Counted from the first letter of the stretch, positions 1-6,512 are shown. The stretch: 64,000 nt of DNA from Clostridia bacterium (GCA_017437145.1 JAFSBT010000003.1:1-64000), one strand, 5' to 3'. Numbers and translations: made by a program. Notes: generated by a model not told the origin, from the letters alone.

Positions 1-24
1 AACAATAAATATGTTAATAATTTT

Positions 25-138
25 TTGGTGACAATAACGATGAGGATACACCTGTACCCATACCGAACACAGAAGTTAAGCTCATTCGTGCCGAAGATAC
101 TTGCGAGTTACCTTGCTGGGAAAATAGGTCGTTGCCAA
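25..138 (+). rRNA. rrf: 5S ribosomal RNA
   Basis: The 5' strand ttggtgac (25-32) pairs with gttgccaa (131-138) as the closing helix. The interior carries the usual 5S signature CCGAACACAGAAGTTAAGC near 62-80. At about 114 nt it fits bacterial 5S length. It lies 9 nt before tRNA-Asn, so it is probably the tail of an rRNA operon whose 16S and 23S lie outside the window. Ends are set by the closing helix and may be off by one or two bases. Confidence 0.93.
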
Positions 139-147
139 TTTATATAT

Positions 148-223
148 TCCCCAATAGCTCAGTTGGTAGAGCGCTCGGCTGTTAACCGATAGGTCGTTGG
201 TTCGAGTCCAACTTGGGGAGCCA
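148..223 (+). tRNA. tRNA-Asn (anticodon GTT)
   Basis: A 76-nt cloverleaf: acceptor tccccaa (148-154) pairs with ttgggga (213-219), G73 discriminator, and an encoded CCA (221-223). The D arm has AGCTCAGTTGGTAGAGC and the T arm GGTTCGAGTCC. The anticodon loop ctGTTaa gives GUU, asparagine. It is the adaptor charged by the indirect AspRS/GatCAB route encoded further along this window, and its level is the likely signal read by the T-box at 6303. Confidence 0.96.
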
Positions 224-228
224 TAAGA

Positions 229-256
229 AAAGCCCATCGAAGATGGGTTTTTTTTA
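229..256 (+). terminator. Intrinsic terminator after tRNA-Asn
   Basis: Stem cccatc (233-238), loop gaa, stem gatggg (242-247), followed by a run of T. It ends the 5S/tRNA-Asn transcript. Confidence 0.85.
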
Positions 257-470
257 TGGCTTTTTAAATTGAATTGAGCAAAGGAGTATGATTACAGCCG
301 AGCGCAGCGAGGCCGTTAACTGCGACGAAAACGAGCGCTGCCGGTGGCAGATAAAGCGAGTTTGAGGAAGTGCAGTAACTGTTATTTTAAGAATTGCGAA
401 GCAAGGGTTAAAATGACTAGTTACAAACCGGATGGTCGTTGGTTCGAGTCCAATTTGTTGTATCAGTTTT
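257..470. other. Structured non-coding stretch with tRNA-Asn 3' fragment
   Basis: No open reading frame fits here. The stretch is locally GC-rich with self-complementary pieces: gttaactgc (about 314-322) faces gcagtaac (about 370-377), and ctgccggtggcag folds alone. From 434 to 453 it repeats exactly 20 nt of tRNA-Asn (192-211, variable/T-arm side), then diverges. This looks like a remnant of a duplicated tRNA end, as left by integration or tRNA gene decay. It is not a functional tRNA because no 5' half is present. Confidence 0.55.
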
Positions 471-511
471 TTAGTGAATAATGAATAGTTAATAATGAAT
501 AATTTTAATAA

Positions 512-538
512 TGTAGGGGCGAACTGTGTTCGTCCGCA
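512..538. repeat. TGTAGGGG palindromic repeat, copy 1
   Basis: Begins tgtaggggcgaac and ends gttcgtccgca; inner arms cgaac and gttcg pair. It is preceded by an AT-rich gtgaataatgaatagttaat tail that also accompanies copies near 2865 and 23655. It belongs to the dispersed family found throughout this window. Confidence 0.8.
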
Positions 539-624
539 TTTAGAAGGGATTTCTAATATAATTTATTTAGCATATATACATTTATTATAAAACGAACACT
601 TAAAATAATTTAAAAATCTTTTTA

Positions 625-653
625 TTTACATAAATACTAAAATATGATATAAT
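625..653 (+). promoter_or_regulatory. Promoter of gene 735
   Basis: TTTACA (625-630), 17-bp spacer, TATAAT (648-653) with TGA directly upstream (extended -10). The spacing and extended -10 match the other single-gene cassettes in this window. Confidence 0.75.
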
Positions 654-660
654 TCTGATT

Positions 661-698
661 GTAAAAGTACGGTTAATAAACCGTTGGTCAGACTTTTA
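661..698 (+). promoter_or_regulatory. Structured leader of gene 735
   Basis: Outer stem taaaagt (662-668) pairs with actttta (692-698). Inner hairpin cggtt/aaccg lies at 670-683, and GGTCAG (686-691) sits between them. GGTCAG also occurs after the leader hairpins of genes 1375, 1984 and 3056. The fold is read from the sequence; any regulatory role is inferred. Confidence 0.45.
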
Positions 699-734
699 TA
701 GTTCACTGCAATAACGTTTTTAGGAGTGACATAA

Positions 735-1130
735 GTGTTTAATTTTAAACAAACTTTAGCCAACCGAAGAAAGATGGACGACAGAGATTTTTTCCTTTCA
801 TTTATGCCTGAAAAAATTTTGATAAATGTTATTCTTGCATATGATTCACATAAAGAACAAATTGAATGTCAAAGAAAGGCAAGAAATATACAGCAGGAAA
901 CAGCTATATTTTCTCTGCATTCTTCAGATAATACAGAAGAAATATTCTATGTAACAATAAGATCAAATATTACTAATGATATTATTGAACAAATTTGTTT
1001 ACATACTGATGAAGATGCAATGAAACAAATTTTTAATACTTTAAAGGAAAATCTCAAAAATGAAGGATATAATCCTGTAAATCAAAAAACGGTTGGACGC
1101 GAAATGGATAGATTTTCAATTTATCTATAA
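735..1130 (+). CDS. Unknown protein, 131 aa
   Basis: I do not recognise a family. The product is soluble and mixed-charge with a basic N-terminus and no signal peptide or membrane segment. The GTG start is chosen because taggag (721-726) sits at the right distance. It is a single-gene unit with its own promoter, a structured leader of about 75 nt and a strong terminator straight after the stop. Together with genes 1375-1984 it forms an islet of short unknown genes next to tRNA-Asn. The codons include more CGA/CGC and fewer AGA than the housekeeping genes, which hints at transfer. Confidence 0.7.
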   Translation: MFNFKQTLANRRKMDDRDFFLSFMPEKILINVILAYDSHKEQIECQRKARNIQQETAIFSLHSSDNTEEIFYVTIRSNITNDIIEQICLHTDEDAMKQIFNTLKENLKNEGYNPVNQKTVGREMDRFSIYL

Positions 1131-1134
1131 TGTC

Positions 1135-1173
1135 AAAAAAAATAGTCTTGGTTTGACTGAGACTATTTTTTTT
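1135..1173 (+). terminator. Terminator after gene 735
   Basis: aatagtct (1141-1148) pairs with agactatt (1160-1167), flanked by A-run and T-run, so it may work in both directions. Confidence 0.85.
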
Positions 1174-1245
1174 CTTTTGTTACAATACATACAAAGCAAC
1201 TGCTCCAATGGAGTAGTTAAGAAAAAATTTTTTAAAAAATTTGAT

Positions 1246-1274
1246 TTGCAATTAACATAAAAATATGATAATAT
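1246..1274 (+). promoter_or_regulatory. Promoter of genes 1375-1638
   Basis: TTGCAA (1246-1251), 17-bp spacer, TAATAT (1269-1274) with TGA upstream. Almost the same promoter precedes gene 1984 (TTGCAATTAA shared). Confidence 0.7.
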
Positions 1275-1280
1275 ATATAA

Positions 1281-1342
1281 GTAAAAAAATTAGCATATAT
1301 CCTTATTTTTTACAACTATGGAACAGAAATGTTCGAGGTCAG
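1281..1342 (+). promoter_or_regulatory. Conserved leader RNA motif, copy A
   Basis: Stem gtaaaaaa (1281-1288) pairs with ttttttac (1306-1313) around a loop with TAGCATATATCCTTA. A small hairpin gaaca-gaaa-tgttc (1321-1334) and GGTCAG (1337-1342) follow. The loop and GGTCAG recur at 1900 and 2975 with different but compensating stem bases. No known riboswitch consensus is recognised. Confidence 0.6.
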
Positions 1343-1374
1343 CATAGGAAAAAATATTTAAAGGAGAGAACAAT

Positions 1375-1563
1375 ATGTTATCCAAAATCAAATTAAAACC
1401 TTTTGATAAAGGATTTATTGGAAGAGCTAAAAGAAGTGATAGAGCACCTTATAGGGAGAAAAGGCGAGAATCAGAAAACAGATCTTTCGGAAAAGACTCT
1501 TATTTTATTACACCAGAAAAACCTGAAGATATAAAAAAATGTCCAAAAGGAATAAAAAGGTAA
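1375..1563 (+). CDS. Unknown small basic protein, 62 aa
   Basis: A lysine/arginine-rich peptide (RAKRSDR, REKRRES) with no hydrophobic segment, so it is cytosolic and possibly binds nucleic acid or ribosomes. That is inference from charge only. AGGAGAG lies 8-10 nt before ATG. It is followed after 74 nt by gene 1638, another small charged protein, with no terminator between them, so the two are probably co-transcribed from the promoter at 1246. No family recognised. Confidence 0.65.
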   Translation: MLSKIKLKPFDKGFIGRAKRSDRAPYREKRRESENRSFGKDSYFITPEKPEDIKKCPKGIKR

Positions 1564-1637
1564 ATCATTAAAATTATCTTTTAAATACTTGTTGGTAAGC
1601 ATAGAAAAAAAATTATCATAGAGGTGAGATACTACAT

Positions 1638-1823
1638 ATGCCAAAGGAAAAATTTCAACGTGCTAAGCCTAAAATGACTGGCAAAGAACTCTTGGATGGA
1701 ATAGTTTGTCCATCAACTCCTGCAAGAGAAAAGATGAGAGAAGCAACTTTTGAAAAAATGCAAAGAATTGAAGAAAGATTAAAAAATGAAATCGAAACGC
1801 GTGAAACTTCAGAGGCTAAATAA
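1638..1823 (+). CDS. Unknown small charged protein, 61 aa
   Basis: Starts at ATG with gaggtgag 11-17 nt upstream. The second half is strongly helical and charged (KMQRIEERLKNEIETRE), suggesting a short coiled coil. A single Cys lies in GIVCPS. It is second in a two-gene unit with gene 1375 and ends in a strong terminator. No family is recognised. The bias to charged residues in both partners suggests they might act together, but nothing in the sequence proves this. Confidence 0.65.
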   Translation: MPKEKFQRAKPKMTGKELLDGIVCPSTPAREKMREATFEKMQRIEERLKNEIETRETSEAK

Positions 1824-1827
1824 CAAC

Positions 1828-1864
1828 AAGGCTCTTTGACTTAATAAGTCGAAGGGTCTTTTTT
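1828..1864 (+). terminator. Terminator after gene 1638
   Basis: About 15 bp with G-T pairs: aaggctctttgactt (1828-1842) against aagtcgaagggtctt (1846-1860), then a T-run. The next promoter overlaps its tail. Confidence 0.85.
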
Positions 1865-1865
1865 C

Positions 1866-1894
1866 TTGCAATTAATATAAAAGTATGGTAATAT
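1866..1894 (+). promoter_or_regulatory. Promoter of gene 1984
   Basis: TTGCAA (1866-1871), 17-bp spacer, TAATAT (1889-1894) preceded by TGG. Confidence 0.7.
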
Positions 1895-1899
1895 ATTAA

Positions 1900-1943
1900 T
1901 GCAAAAATGTGCAATAATCCTTATTTTTGCAACTACAGGTCAG
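1900..1943 (+). promoter_or_regulatory. Conserved leader RNA motif, copy B
   Basis: Stem tgcaaaaa (1900-1907) pairs with tttttgca (1924-1931) around loop TGTGCAATAATCCTTA, followed by aactacaGGTCAG (GGTCAG 1938-1943). It is the shortest version of the motif, without the extra hairpin seen in copy A. Confidence 0.6.
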
Positions 1944-1983
1944 ACAGTTATTATAAAATAATTTTTAAAGGAGGGAATCTTAT

Positions 1984-2295
1984 ATGCTATACAGAGCTAA
2001 AGTCACATCTATTCCGCTTAGAGACGCATATAAACATAGAAAGATTGGTGCAACTTCTCACTGGATAGTGCGGGGCAATTTAATTGGTATTAAACGCCAT
2101 CGCTTATTTGCACTTATGGAATTACATATTTTCTTTCATGATGATGATAATATGCATATTAGTATACACTATGTACTTCCTGATGGAGCACGCGTTTCTA
2201 CAGGTGAAGGACAACTATATTCATTAACTGAATTAGAGGCAAAATACCCTAAATTGTTCCAAAAAAAAGGAACACTGTGTTTCTACCCCAAATAA
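1984..2295 (+). CDS. Unknown protein, 103 aa
   Basis: A soluble protein with no signal or membrane segment. The middle has a His/Asp-rich stretch (FFHDDDNMHISIHY) that could bind metal, which is inference only. GGAGGG precedes ATG by 8 nt. Its own promoter, conserved leader RNA and terminator make it a self-contained cassette. Codons such as CGC, CGG and GCG are much commoner than in the housekeeping operons, supporting foreign origin. No family recognised. Confidence 0.7.
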   Translation: MLYRAKVTSIPLRDAYKHRKIGATSHWIVRGNLIGIKRHRLFALMELHIFFHDDDNMHISIHYVLPDGARVSTGEGQLYSLTELEAKYPKLFQKKGTLCFYPK

Positions 2296-2321
2296 AAGCA
2301 TTTAGGATAAAGTAACAGAAT

Positions 2322-2353
2322 GAAAACCGCACGTAAAGCGTGCGGTTTTCATT
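2322..2353 (+). terminator. Terminator after gene 1984
   Basis: Perfect 12-bp stem gaaaaccgcacg / cgtgcggttttc with loop taaag. The A- and T-rich flanks allow use on either strand. Confidence 0.8.
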
Positions 2354-2506
2354 AATTTTATTTAATACATATTCCTCAACAATACTTTCAATCATATTAT
2401 TGTATCTAGCCATAACAATAAATTCATTTGTTTTAGGTTCAGGATATGTTTGTTTTAATTGCTTTTCAATAAATGATTTGTATTCTGTAAGTTCTTTGAT
2501 TTTCAT
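2351..2506 (-). pseudogene. Possible remnant of a small minus-strand gene
   Basis: On the minus strand an open frame starts MKIKELTEYKSFIEKQ and continues with a plausible soluble helical sequence to about 2351. It has no good ribosome binding site and its frame runs on through the terminator hairpin at 2322. It lies just downstream of two tiny minus-strand open frames (2614-2691, 2541-2612). I read the group as either a decayed gene or a set of small peptides. The true 3' end is unclear, so the end given is where the hairpin begins. Confidence 0.3.
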
Positions 2507-2540
2507 AAAGATAATCCATAAGAGTACAATTTATAGTTAA

Positions 2541-2612
2541 TTAGCTATATTTAATAGGTTTATATTCCTTTAAATATTTTTTTAATATAATTTCATATTT
2601 ATCTAAAGCCAT
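2541..2612 (-). CDS. Possible 23-aa peptide
   Basis: ATG at 2612 (minus strand) preceded by a strong AGGAGG at normal spacing, reading MALDKYEIILKKYLKEY before TAA. The ribosome binding site lies inside the end of the next upstream small frame, as in translational coupling. The peptide is too short to classify. It may be real or the 5' end of a broken gene. Confidence 0.35.
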   Translation of the reverse strand: MALDKYEIILKKYLKEYKPIKYS

Positions 2613-2613
2613 T

Positions 2614-2691
2614 CTACTTACCTCCTAAATTAGAAAGTATTAAGTTCAAACAATCTCTAAAATCATATTTATAGTACTTATACATTAACAT
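2614..2691 (-). CDS. Possible 25-aa peptide
   Basis: Minus-strand ATG at 2691 with AAAGGTGG upstream, reading MLMYKYYKYDFRDCLNL to a TAG at 2614. The next small frame starts one base after that stop. Two good ribosome binding sites in series are unusual for random sequence. No family is recognised. Confidence 0.35.
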   Translation of the reverse strand: MLMYKYYKYDFRDCLNLILSNLGGK

Positions 2692-2770
2692 TATAAATAC
2701 CACCTTTCAAACTTGTATCTAATTTCAATATTGATATAAATTCTAATTCGCATATATGTATGTCTCCGGT

Positions 2771-2816
2771 CTTGGGGAGCAAAAAAAAAACTGATACGAA
2801 ACGTATCAGTTTTTTT
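2771..2816 (+). repeat. tRNA-Asn acceptor-like 10-mer and adjoining terminator
   Basis: cttggggagc (2771-2780) matches the tRNA-Asn 3' end (212-221). It is followed by an A-run and the hairpin ctgatacg-aaa-cgtatcag with T-run (to 2816). With the T-arm copy at 434 this could mark the far edge of an element inserted at tRNA-Asn. Ten bases is weak evidence. Confidence 0.35.
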
Positions 2817-2864
2817 ATGAATAATGAATAGTGAATAGTTAATAATTTTAAGATGCAGAGTATA

Positions 2865-2890
2865 TGTAGGGGTCGTCGCCCACGGCGATT
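2865..2890. repeat. TGTAGGGG palindromic repeat, copy 2
   Basis: tgtaggggtcgtcgcc... with ggcgat as imperfect return arm. It carries the same gaatagttaat upstream tail as copy 1. Confidence 0.7.
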
Positions 2891-2939
2891 CTATGTGAAA
2901 GGAACTGACTGAAATGGGTTATAAATAAACTTTATTCTA

Positions 2940-2968
2940 TTGCAAAAATTATGTAAATATGATAAAAT
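2940..2968 (+). promoter_or_regulatory. Promoter of gene 3056
   Basis: TTGCAA (2940-2945), 17-bp spacer, TAAAAT (2963-2968) with TGA directly upstream. Confidence 0.7.
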
Positions 2969-2974
2969 ATCAAA

Positions 2975-3019
2975 GCAAAACTTTTAGCAAATATCCTTAT
3001 GTTTTGCCTGTAAGGTCAG
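2975..3019 (+). promoter_or_regulatory. Conserved leader RNA motif, copy C
   Basis: Stem gcaaaac (2975-2981) pairs with gttttgc (3001-3007) around a loop with TAGCAAATATCCTTA. GGTCAG follows at 3014-3019. Compared with copies A and B the stem bases change on both sides while loop and GGTCAG stay. Confidence 0.6.
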
Positions 3020-3055
3020 TGCAGTAAATAATTTTAAAAGGAAAGGAAAAGTTTT

Positions 3056-3964
3056 ATGCAATCAAGAGAGTTTATTTCAAGAGGTAAAGCTTTTTTTCGG
3101 GATTTAAGAAAAGGCAATGAAAAATTTAAGTCAGAAATAAAAACAGAAATGGGTATTAGTTTTCCTGTTATAGATAAAATTATGCCTAATTTATTATTGA
3201 ATGGCCCATTAAAAGCAACAACTACGAAGAAACTAATGATTAATCCAAATTATCAATCATTTGCAGGAATTTATATTTCAAAAGATTCTATTGATATATC
3301 AGTGATAGATTTCTCAGGAAAAGAAATTCATTTTGAGACAAAAAAATTTGGTTTAGAGCTGTCATTTTTTGAAGCTTTACAAGAAGTCTTAAATCTGGAT
3401 TCATCAATTAAGGCAGTATCAATTTGCTCTGATGACTATTATGATTATTATGGAAATGCAAAAATAAATGAGTATTTTTTCATAGATAATAAGTTCATCA
3501 AAGAATATCTGCCTGATGGAATTGAATACTATTTTGAGAAAACTTGTGTAACAAATTCTTTCAAGTGGTATGAAGATGCTGAAAGTGACGAATTAAATGT
3601 TATTTTTTCTTTTTTTGGAGATGACTCATATTATACTATTATGAAAAACGGAGTTATAGTTCAAAAAAGAAGATATACAAAGAGTCTTGAGAAAATAAGT
3701 GATTTTTACGAAAACGTAATCTTTCCTGTATGGCAGACAATAAACCCTGACAATATGATATTTATTGCACCATTTGAAAATATTTTTGATTTTATAAAAT
3801 GTAATATACCAACATGGAGCGAAAAAATTAAAATGTCAGACATGGTTATTAATCAATGTTTCGAAATAAAAACAAGAACAAAATTGATTGTACAAGAACA
3901 AGTTCATTCTTCAGAAGCTGCTGCATTTCACGCAATGTACAGCTATTATGGATGGACGAAGTAA
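3056..3964 (+). CDS. ROK-like protein, degenerate
   Basis: 302 aa. Residues about 30-60 resemble the end of a winged helix (ISFPVIDKIMPNLLLNG). They are followed by a ROK/ASKHA-like opening (FAGIYISKDSIDISVIDFSGK) and a C-terminal SSEAAAFHAMY like the ROK 'GAA' helix. The glycine-rich phosphate loops and the zinc Cys cluster of sugar-kinase ROK proteins are not visible. It is therefore more likely a sensor or regulator than a kinase. It is monocistronic with promoter, conserved leader RNA and terminator; no sugar genes adjoin. ATG has AAAGGAAAGG upstream. The family call is by eye and tentative. Confidence 0.5.
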   Translation: MQSREFISRGKAFFRDLRKGNEKFKSEIKTEMGISFPVIDKIMPNLLLNGPLKATTTKKLMINPNYQSFAGIYISKDSIDISVIDFSGKEIHFETKKFGLELSFFEALQEVLNLDSSIKAVSICSDDYYDYYGNAKINEYFFIDNKFIKEYLPDGIEYYFEKTCVTNSFKWYEDAESDELNVIFSFFGDDSYYTIMKNGVIVQKRRYTKSLEKISDFYENVIFPVWQTINPDNMIFIAPFENIFDFIKCNIPTWSEKIKMSDMVINQCFEIKTRTKLIVQEQVHSSEAAAFHAMYSYYGWTK

Positions 3965-3969
3965 GATAA

Positions 3970-3998
3970 AGGAGCATTCTACGAAGGAATGCTCTTTT
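3970..3998 (+). terminator. Terminator after gene 3056
   Basis: gagcattc (3972-3979) pairs with gaatgctc (3987-3994), then TTTT. Confidence 0.8.
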
Positions 3999-4094
3999 GC
4001 TATTTTAATATTATTGTAATTTAAAAATATAACATCTAAATTCCAAACACATAAACACAAATTATATACTTAACTCATTTTACCTATAACAGTC

Positions 4095-4123
4095 TTGACA
4101 AAAAGACTTTTTTATGATATAAA
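4095..4123 (+). promoter_or_regulatory. Promoter of the proS T-box leader
   Basis: TTGACA (4095-4100), 17 bp, TATAAA (4118-4123) with TGA upstream; transcription would start just before stem I of the T-box. Confidence 0.75.
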
Positions 4124-4140
4124 TTTAGCATTATATTGAA

Positions 4141-4407
4141 AAGCAATGAAGAGAAATAGTATATATTTATGAACTTTCAGAGAAGAGTTGGTTGGTGAAA
4201 AACTTTAAGGAATTAAATATAGAACCAGTCTTGGAGCTGTATAGCAGAAAATAAAAGTAAGCTTTATCGGAAATCCACCGTTATCATAGGATATAATGTT
4301 GAAATGTAAAATGTAGACATTAGCAGAGTGTAGAAGAAATTCTAAATATAGGTGGTAACACGGATAATATATTCGCCCTAAGTTGATAAAACAGCTTAGG
4401 GTTTTTT
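4141..4407 (+). promoter_or_regulatory. T-box riboswitch, Pro specifier CCA
   Basis: Stem I is readable. The lower helix aaga (4149-4152)/tctt (4229-4232) and upper helix tatattta (4162-4169)/taaatata (4214-4221) enclose a loop with AGTA and, on the 3' side, GAA-CCA-G. The specifier CCA at 4225-4227 is a proline codon. The T-box sequence ggtggtaacacgg lies near 4351-4363, and terminator ccctaag/cttaggg with T-run at 4376-4407. In this family uncharged tRNA-Pro pairs at specifier and T-box and favours antitermination, so proS is induced by proline-tRNA shortage. Confidence 0.9.
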
Positions 4408-4431
4408 GTATAAATAAAAGGAGGAAATGAA

Positions 4432-6120
4432 ATGAGATTAAGTGAAGAGTTTTTTTATACTTTAAGAGAAAATGCAAGTGATGAAGATTCAGTAAGTGGA
4501 AATTTATTAGTAAGAGCAGGGTATATTACAAAAGTTAGTAATGGTGTATATGCTAAATTACCATTGGGAATAAAAGTAGCAGAAAATATTAAAAAAATCG
4601 TAAGAGATTGTATGAATGAAAAAGGTGCAACTGAAGTTGCAATGCCATTTTTAATTCCAATAGAGATTTTTGAAAAAACAGGTAGAGCAGACAATTTTGG
4701 AAGCTCAATGTTTACACTTCGTGATAGAATAAATAGAAAATATGCATTAGGTCCAACTGATGAGGAAATGTTTGCATTAGTTTCACTTAACAAAGTTAAA
4801 TCATATAAAGATTTACCATATACAATATATCAAATTGGTACAAAGTTTAGAGATGAAATGAGACCAAGATTAGGTTTAATTAGAACTAGAGAATTTACAA
4901 TGAAGGATGCATATAGTTTTGATACAGATCTAGAAGGATTAGATAAATCTTATCAAAAAATGTTTGATGCTTATAAAAAAATATTTGAAACTGTAGGATT
5001 AGATTTTGTTATAGTAACAGCTGATACAGGTGTTATGGGTGGAATGCTATCAGAAGAATTTCAAGCAATTAGTGATACAGGTGAAGATATACTTGTTTTA
5101 TGTGATTCTTGTGACTATGCATCAAATATTGAAATAAGTAAAAATGTAGTTAAAGAGCAAGATGATGCTGAAGAAAAAGGTGTAGAATTAGTAGAAACAC
5201 CAAACAAGCATACTATTGAAGAAGTTTGTGAATACTTAAATTTAGATGTAAAACAAACAGTTAAAGCAATGCTTATGAATGTTGATAATGAACTAGTTGT
5301 GTTATTTATAAGAGGAGACAGAGAATTAAATGAATCTAAAGTTCTAAAATTATTAAAAGCACAAGAAATAGCTTTTGCTAATGATGAGTTAATTGAAACA
5401 TCAAATGCAGTAGCAGGATACACAGGACCTATAGGATTAAATGCTAAAATAGTTGTAGATTCTGAAGTATTAGGTATGAAAAATTTCTGTTGTGGTGCAA
5501 ACAAAGAAGGATATCATTATATAAATGCAAATATAAAAGATTTTAATTATGACATTACTGGAGATATAGTTAATGTAAAAGAAGGAGATATTTGTCCAAA
5601 ATGTGGAGGAAAACTTGTATTTAAAAAAGGAATAGAAGTTGGAAATACATTCAAATTAGGTACAAAATATTCAGAAGGTATGGGATTAAATTATTTAGAT
5701 AAAGACAACAAACTAAATCCAGTAGTAATGGGATCATATGGTATAGGAATAGAGAGAATAGCAGCAGCTATAGTTGAACAAAACAATGATGAAAAAGGTA
5801 TAATATGGCCAATTAGTGTTGCTCCATATAAAGTTGCAATAGTAGTTATAAATCCAAAAGACGAAGAACAAAAAGAAGAAGGAGAAAAACTATACAAAGC
5901 ATTTAATGAAATTGGAATAGACACAATAATAGACGATAGAGCAGAAAGACCAGGCGTAAAATTTAATGATATTGATTTAATAGGTATTCCAATTAGAATA
6001 ACAGTAGGTAAGAAAATTAATGAAAATATAGTAGAATTAAAACTAAGAAACAGCGAAGAAGTAAAAGATTGTAAAATTGAAGATGTTGTTGAAGAAGTAG
6101 AGAATATTATAAAAAAATAA
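4432..6120 (+). CDS. proS: Proline--tRNA ligase
   Basis: 562 aa, the usual length of the bacterial-type (ProS type 1) class II enzyme, which charges tRNA-Pro with proline and ATP. Class II motifs are seen as RPRLGLIRTREFTMKDAY (motif 2) and the C-terminal GSYGIGIER (motif 3). Between them lies the inserted YbaK-like editing domain (about residues 235-370) that clears Ala-tRNA-Pro. Cys pairs at 224/227 and 388/391 (CPKCGG) could bind zinc. The C-terminal anticodon-binding domain follows from about 470. AGGAGG precedes ATG. It is monocistronic and controlled by the CCA T-box directly upstream. Confidence 0.97.
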   Translation: MRLSEEFFYTLRENASDEDSVSGNLLVRAGYITKVSNGVYAKLPLGIKVAENIKKIVRDCMNEKGATEVAMPFLIPIEIFEKTGRADNFGSSMFTLRDRINRKYALGPTDEEMFALVSLNKVKSYKDLPYTIYQIGTKFRDEMRPRLGLIRTREFTMKDAYSFDTDLEGLDKSYQKMFDAYKKIFETVGLDFVIVTADTGVMGGMLSEEFQAISDTGEDILVLCDSCDYASNIEISKNVVKEQDDAEEKGVELVETPNKHTIEEVCEYLNLDVKQTVKAMLMNVDNELVVLFIRGDRELNESKVLKLLKAQEIAFANDELIETSNAVAGYTGPIGLNAKIVVDSEVLGMKNFCCGANKEGYHYINANIKDFNYDITGDIVNVKEGDICPKCGGKLVFKKGIEVGNTFKLGTKYSEGMGLNYLDKDNKLNPVVMGSYGIGIERIAAAIVEQNNDEKGIIWPISVAPYKVAIVVINPKDEEQKEEGEKLYKAFNEIGIDTIIDDRAERPGVKFNDIDLIGIPIRITVGKKINENIVELKLRNSEEVKDCKIEDVVEEVENIIKK

Positions 6121-6130
6121 TTGTAAACGT

Positions 6131-6209
6131 TGTAGGGGCGACCATTGGTCGTCCGTAATTAAATCATATTTATGGTTTGCAGATCGCTGAGGGCGTCAAC
6201 CCCTATAAC
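6131..6209. repeat. Two facing TGTAGGGG repeats after proS
   Basis: Copy 3 (6131-6157, tgtaggggcgaccattggtc...) is followed by an inverted copy (6186-6209, ending cccctataa). The first starts 10 bp after the proS stop and is nearly identical to the copy at 46142. No T-run follows, so it is not a standard terminator. Confidence 0.75.
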
Positions 6210-6260
6210 ACAAATTCCAAATGTATTTATCAAATCGTTGAAAATAATTTTTTATAAATA

Positions 6261-6290
6261 TTGACTTTTTAGTATAAAATACTATATAAT
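6261..6290 (+). promoter_or_regulatory. Promoter of the aspS-gatCAB leader
   Basis: TTGACT (6261-6266), 18-bp spacer, TATAAT (6285-6290). Confidence 0.75.
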
Positions 6291-6302
6291 GGTAAAAAAT
6301 AT

Positions 6303-6512
6303 ATTGCGATGAAAATGGAAAGTAACTAGAGGTTGTTGATAGAGAATAACTGTCGTGGGCTGGAAGCAGTTAGAATAAACATAGTTTACGCAACGCATTG
6401 GAGCAATTTTTTAAAGTGGATAATAATTTTAAGAATTTATTATCAAGTTAGGGTGGTACCGCGGAAAATATTTCGTCCCTGCATTTTGCAGTAGGACGTT
6501 TTTTTGTATTTA
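6303..6512 (+). promoter_or_regulatory. T-box riboswitch, apparent Asn specifier AAC
   Basis: Basal helix attgc (6303-6307)/gcaat (6403-6407), then aatg (6314-6317)/catt (6396-6399). The specifier loop follows, with AGTA (6321-6324) on the 5' side, closed above by aacta (6324-6328)/tagtt (6382-6386). The base triplet plus purine just before the lower 3' strand is AAC-G (6392-6395), an asparagine codon. T-box gggtggtaccgcgg lies at 6451-6464; terminator cgtcc...ggacg with T-run ends near 6505. An Asn signal in front of aspS fits an AspRS used for tRNA-Asn. Presence of the T-box is firm; the specifier is my fold by hand. Confidence 0.85.

Noticed and set aside
434-460. A second tRNA-Asn gene
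   Set aside because: Only the T-arm portion is present; no acceptor 5' strand, D arm or anticodon arm can be built.
6131-6209. Repeat copies as ordinary terminators
   Set aside because: No T-run follows the stems, and proper terminators exist separately at operon ends.
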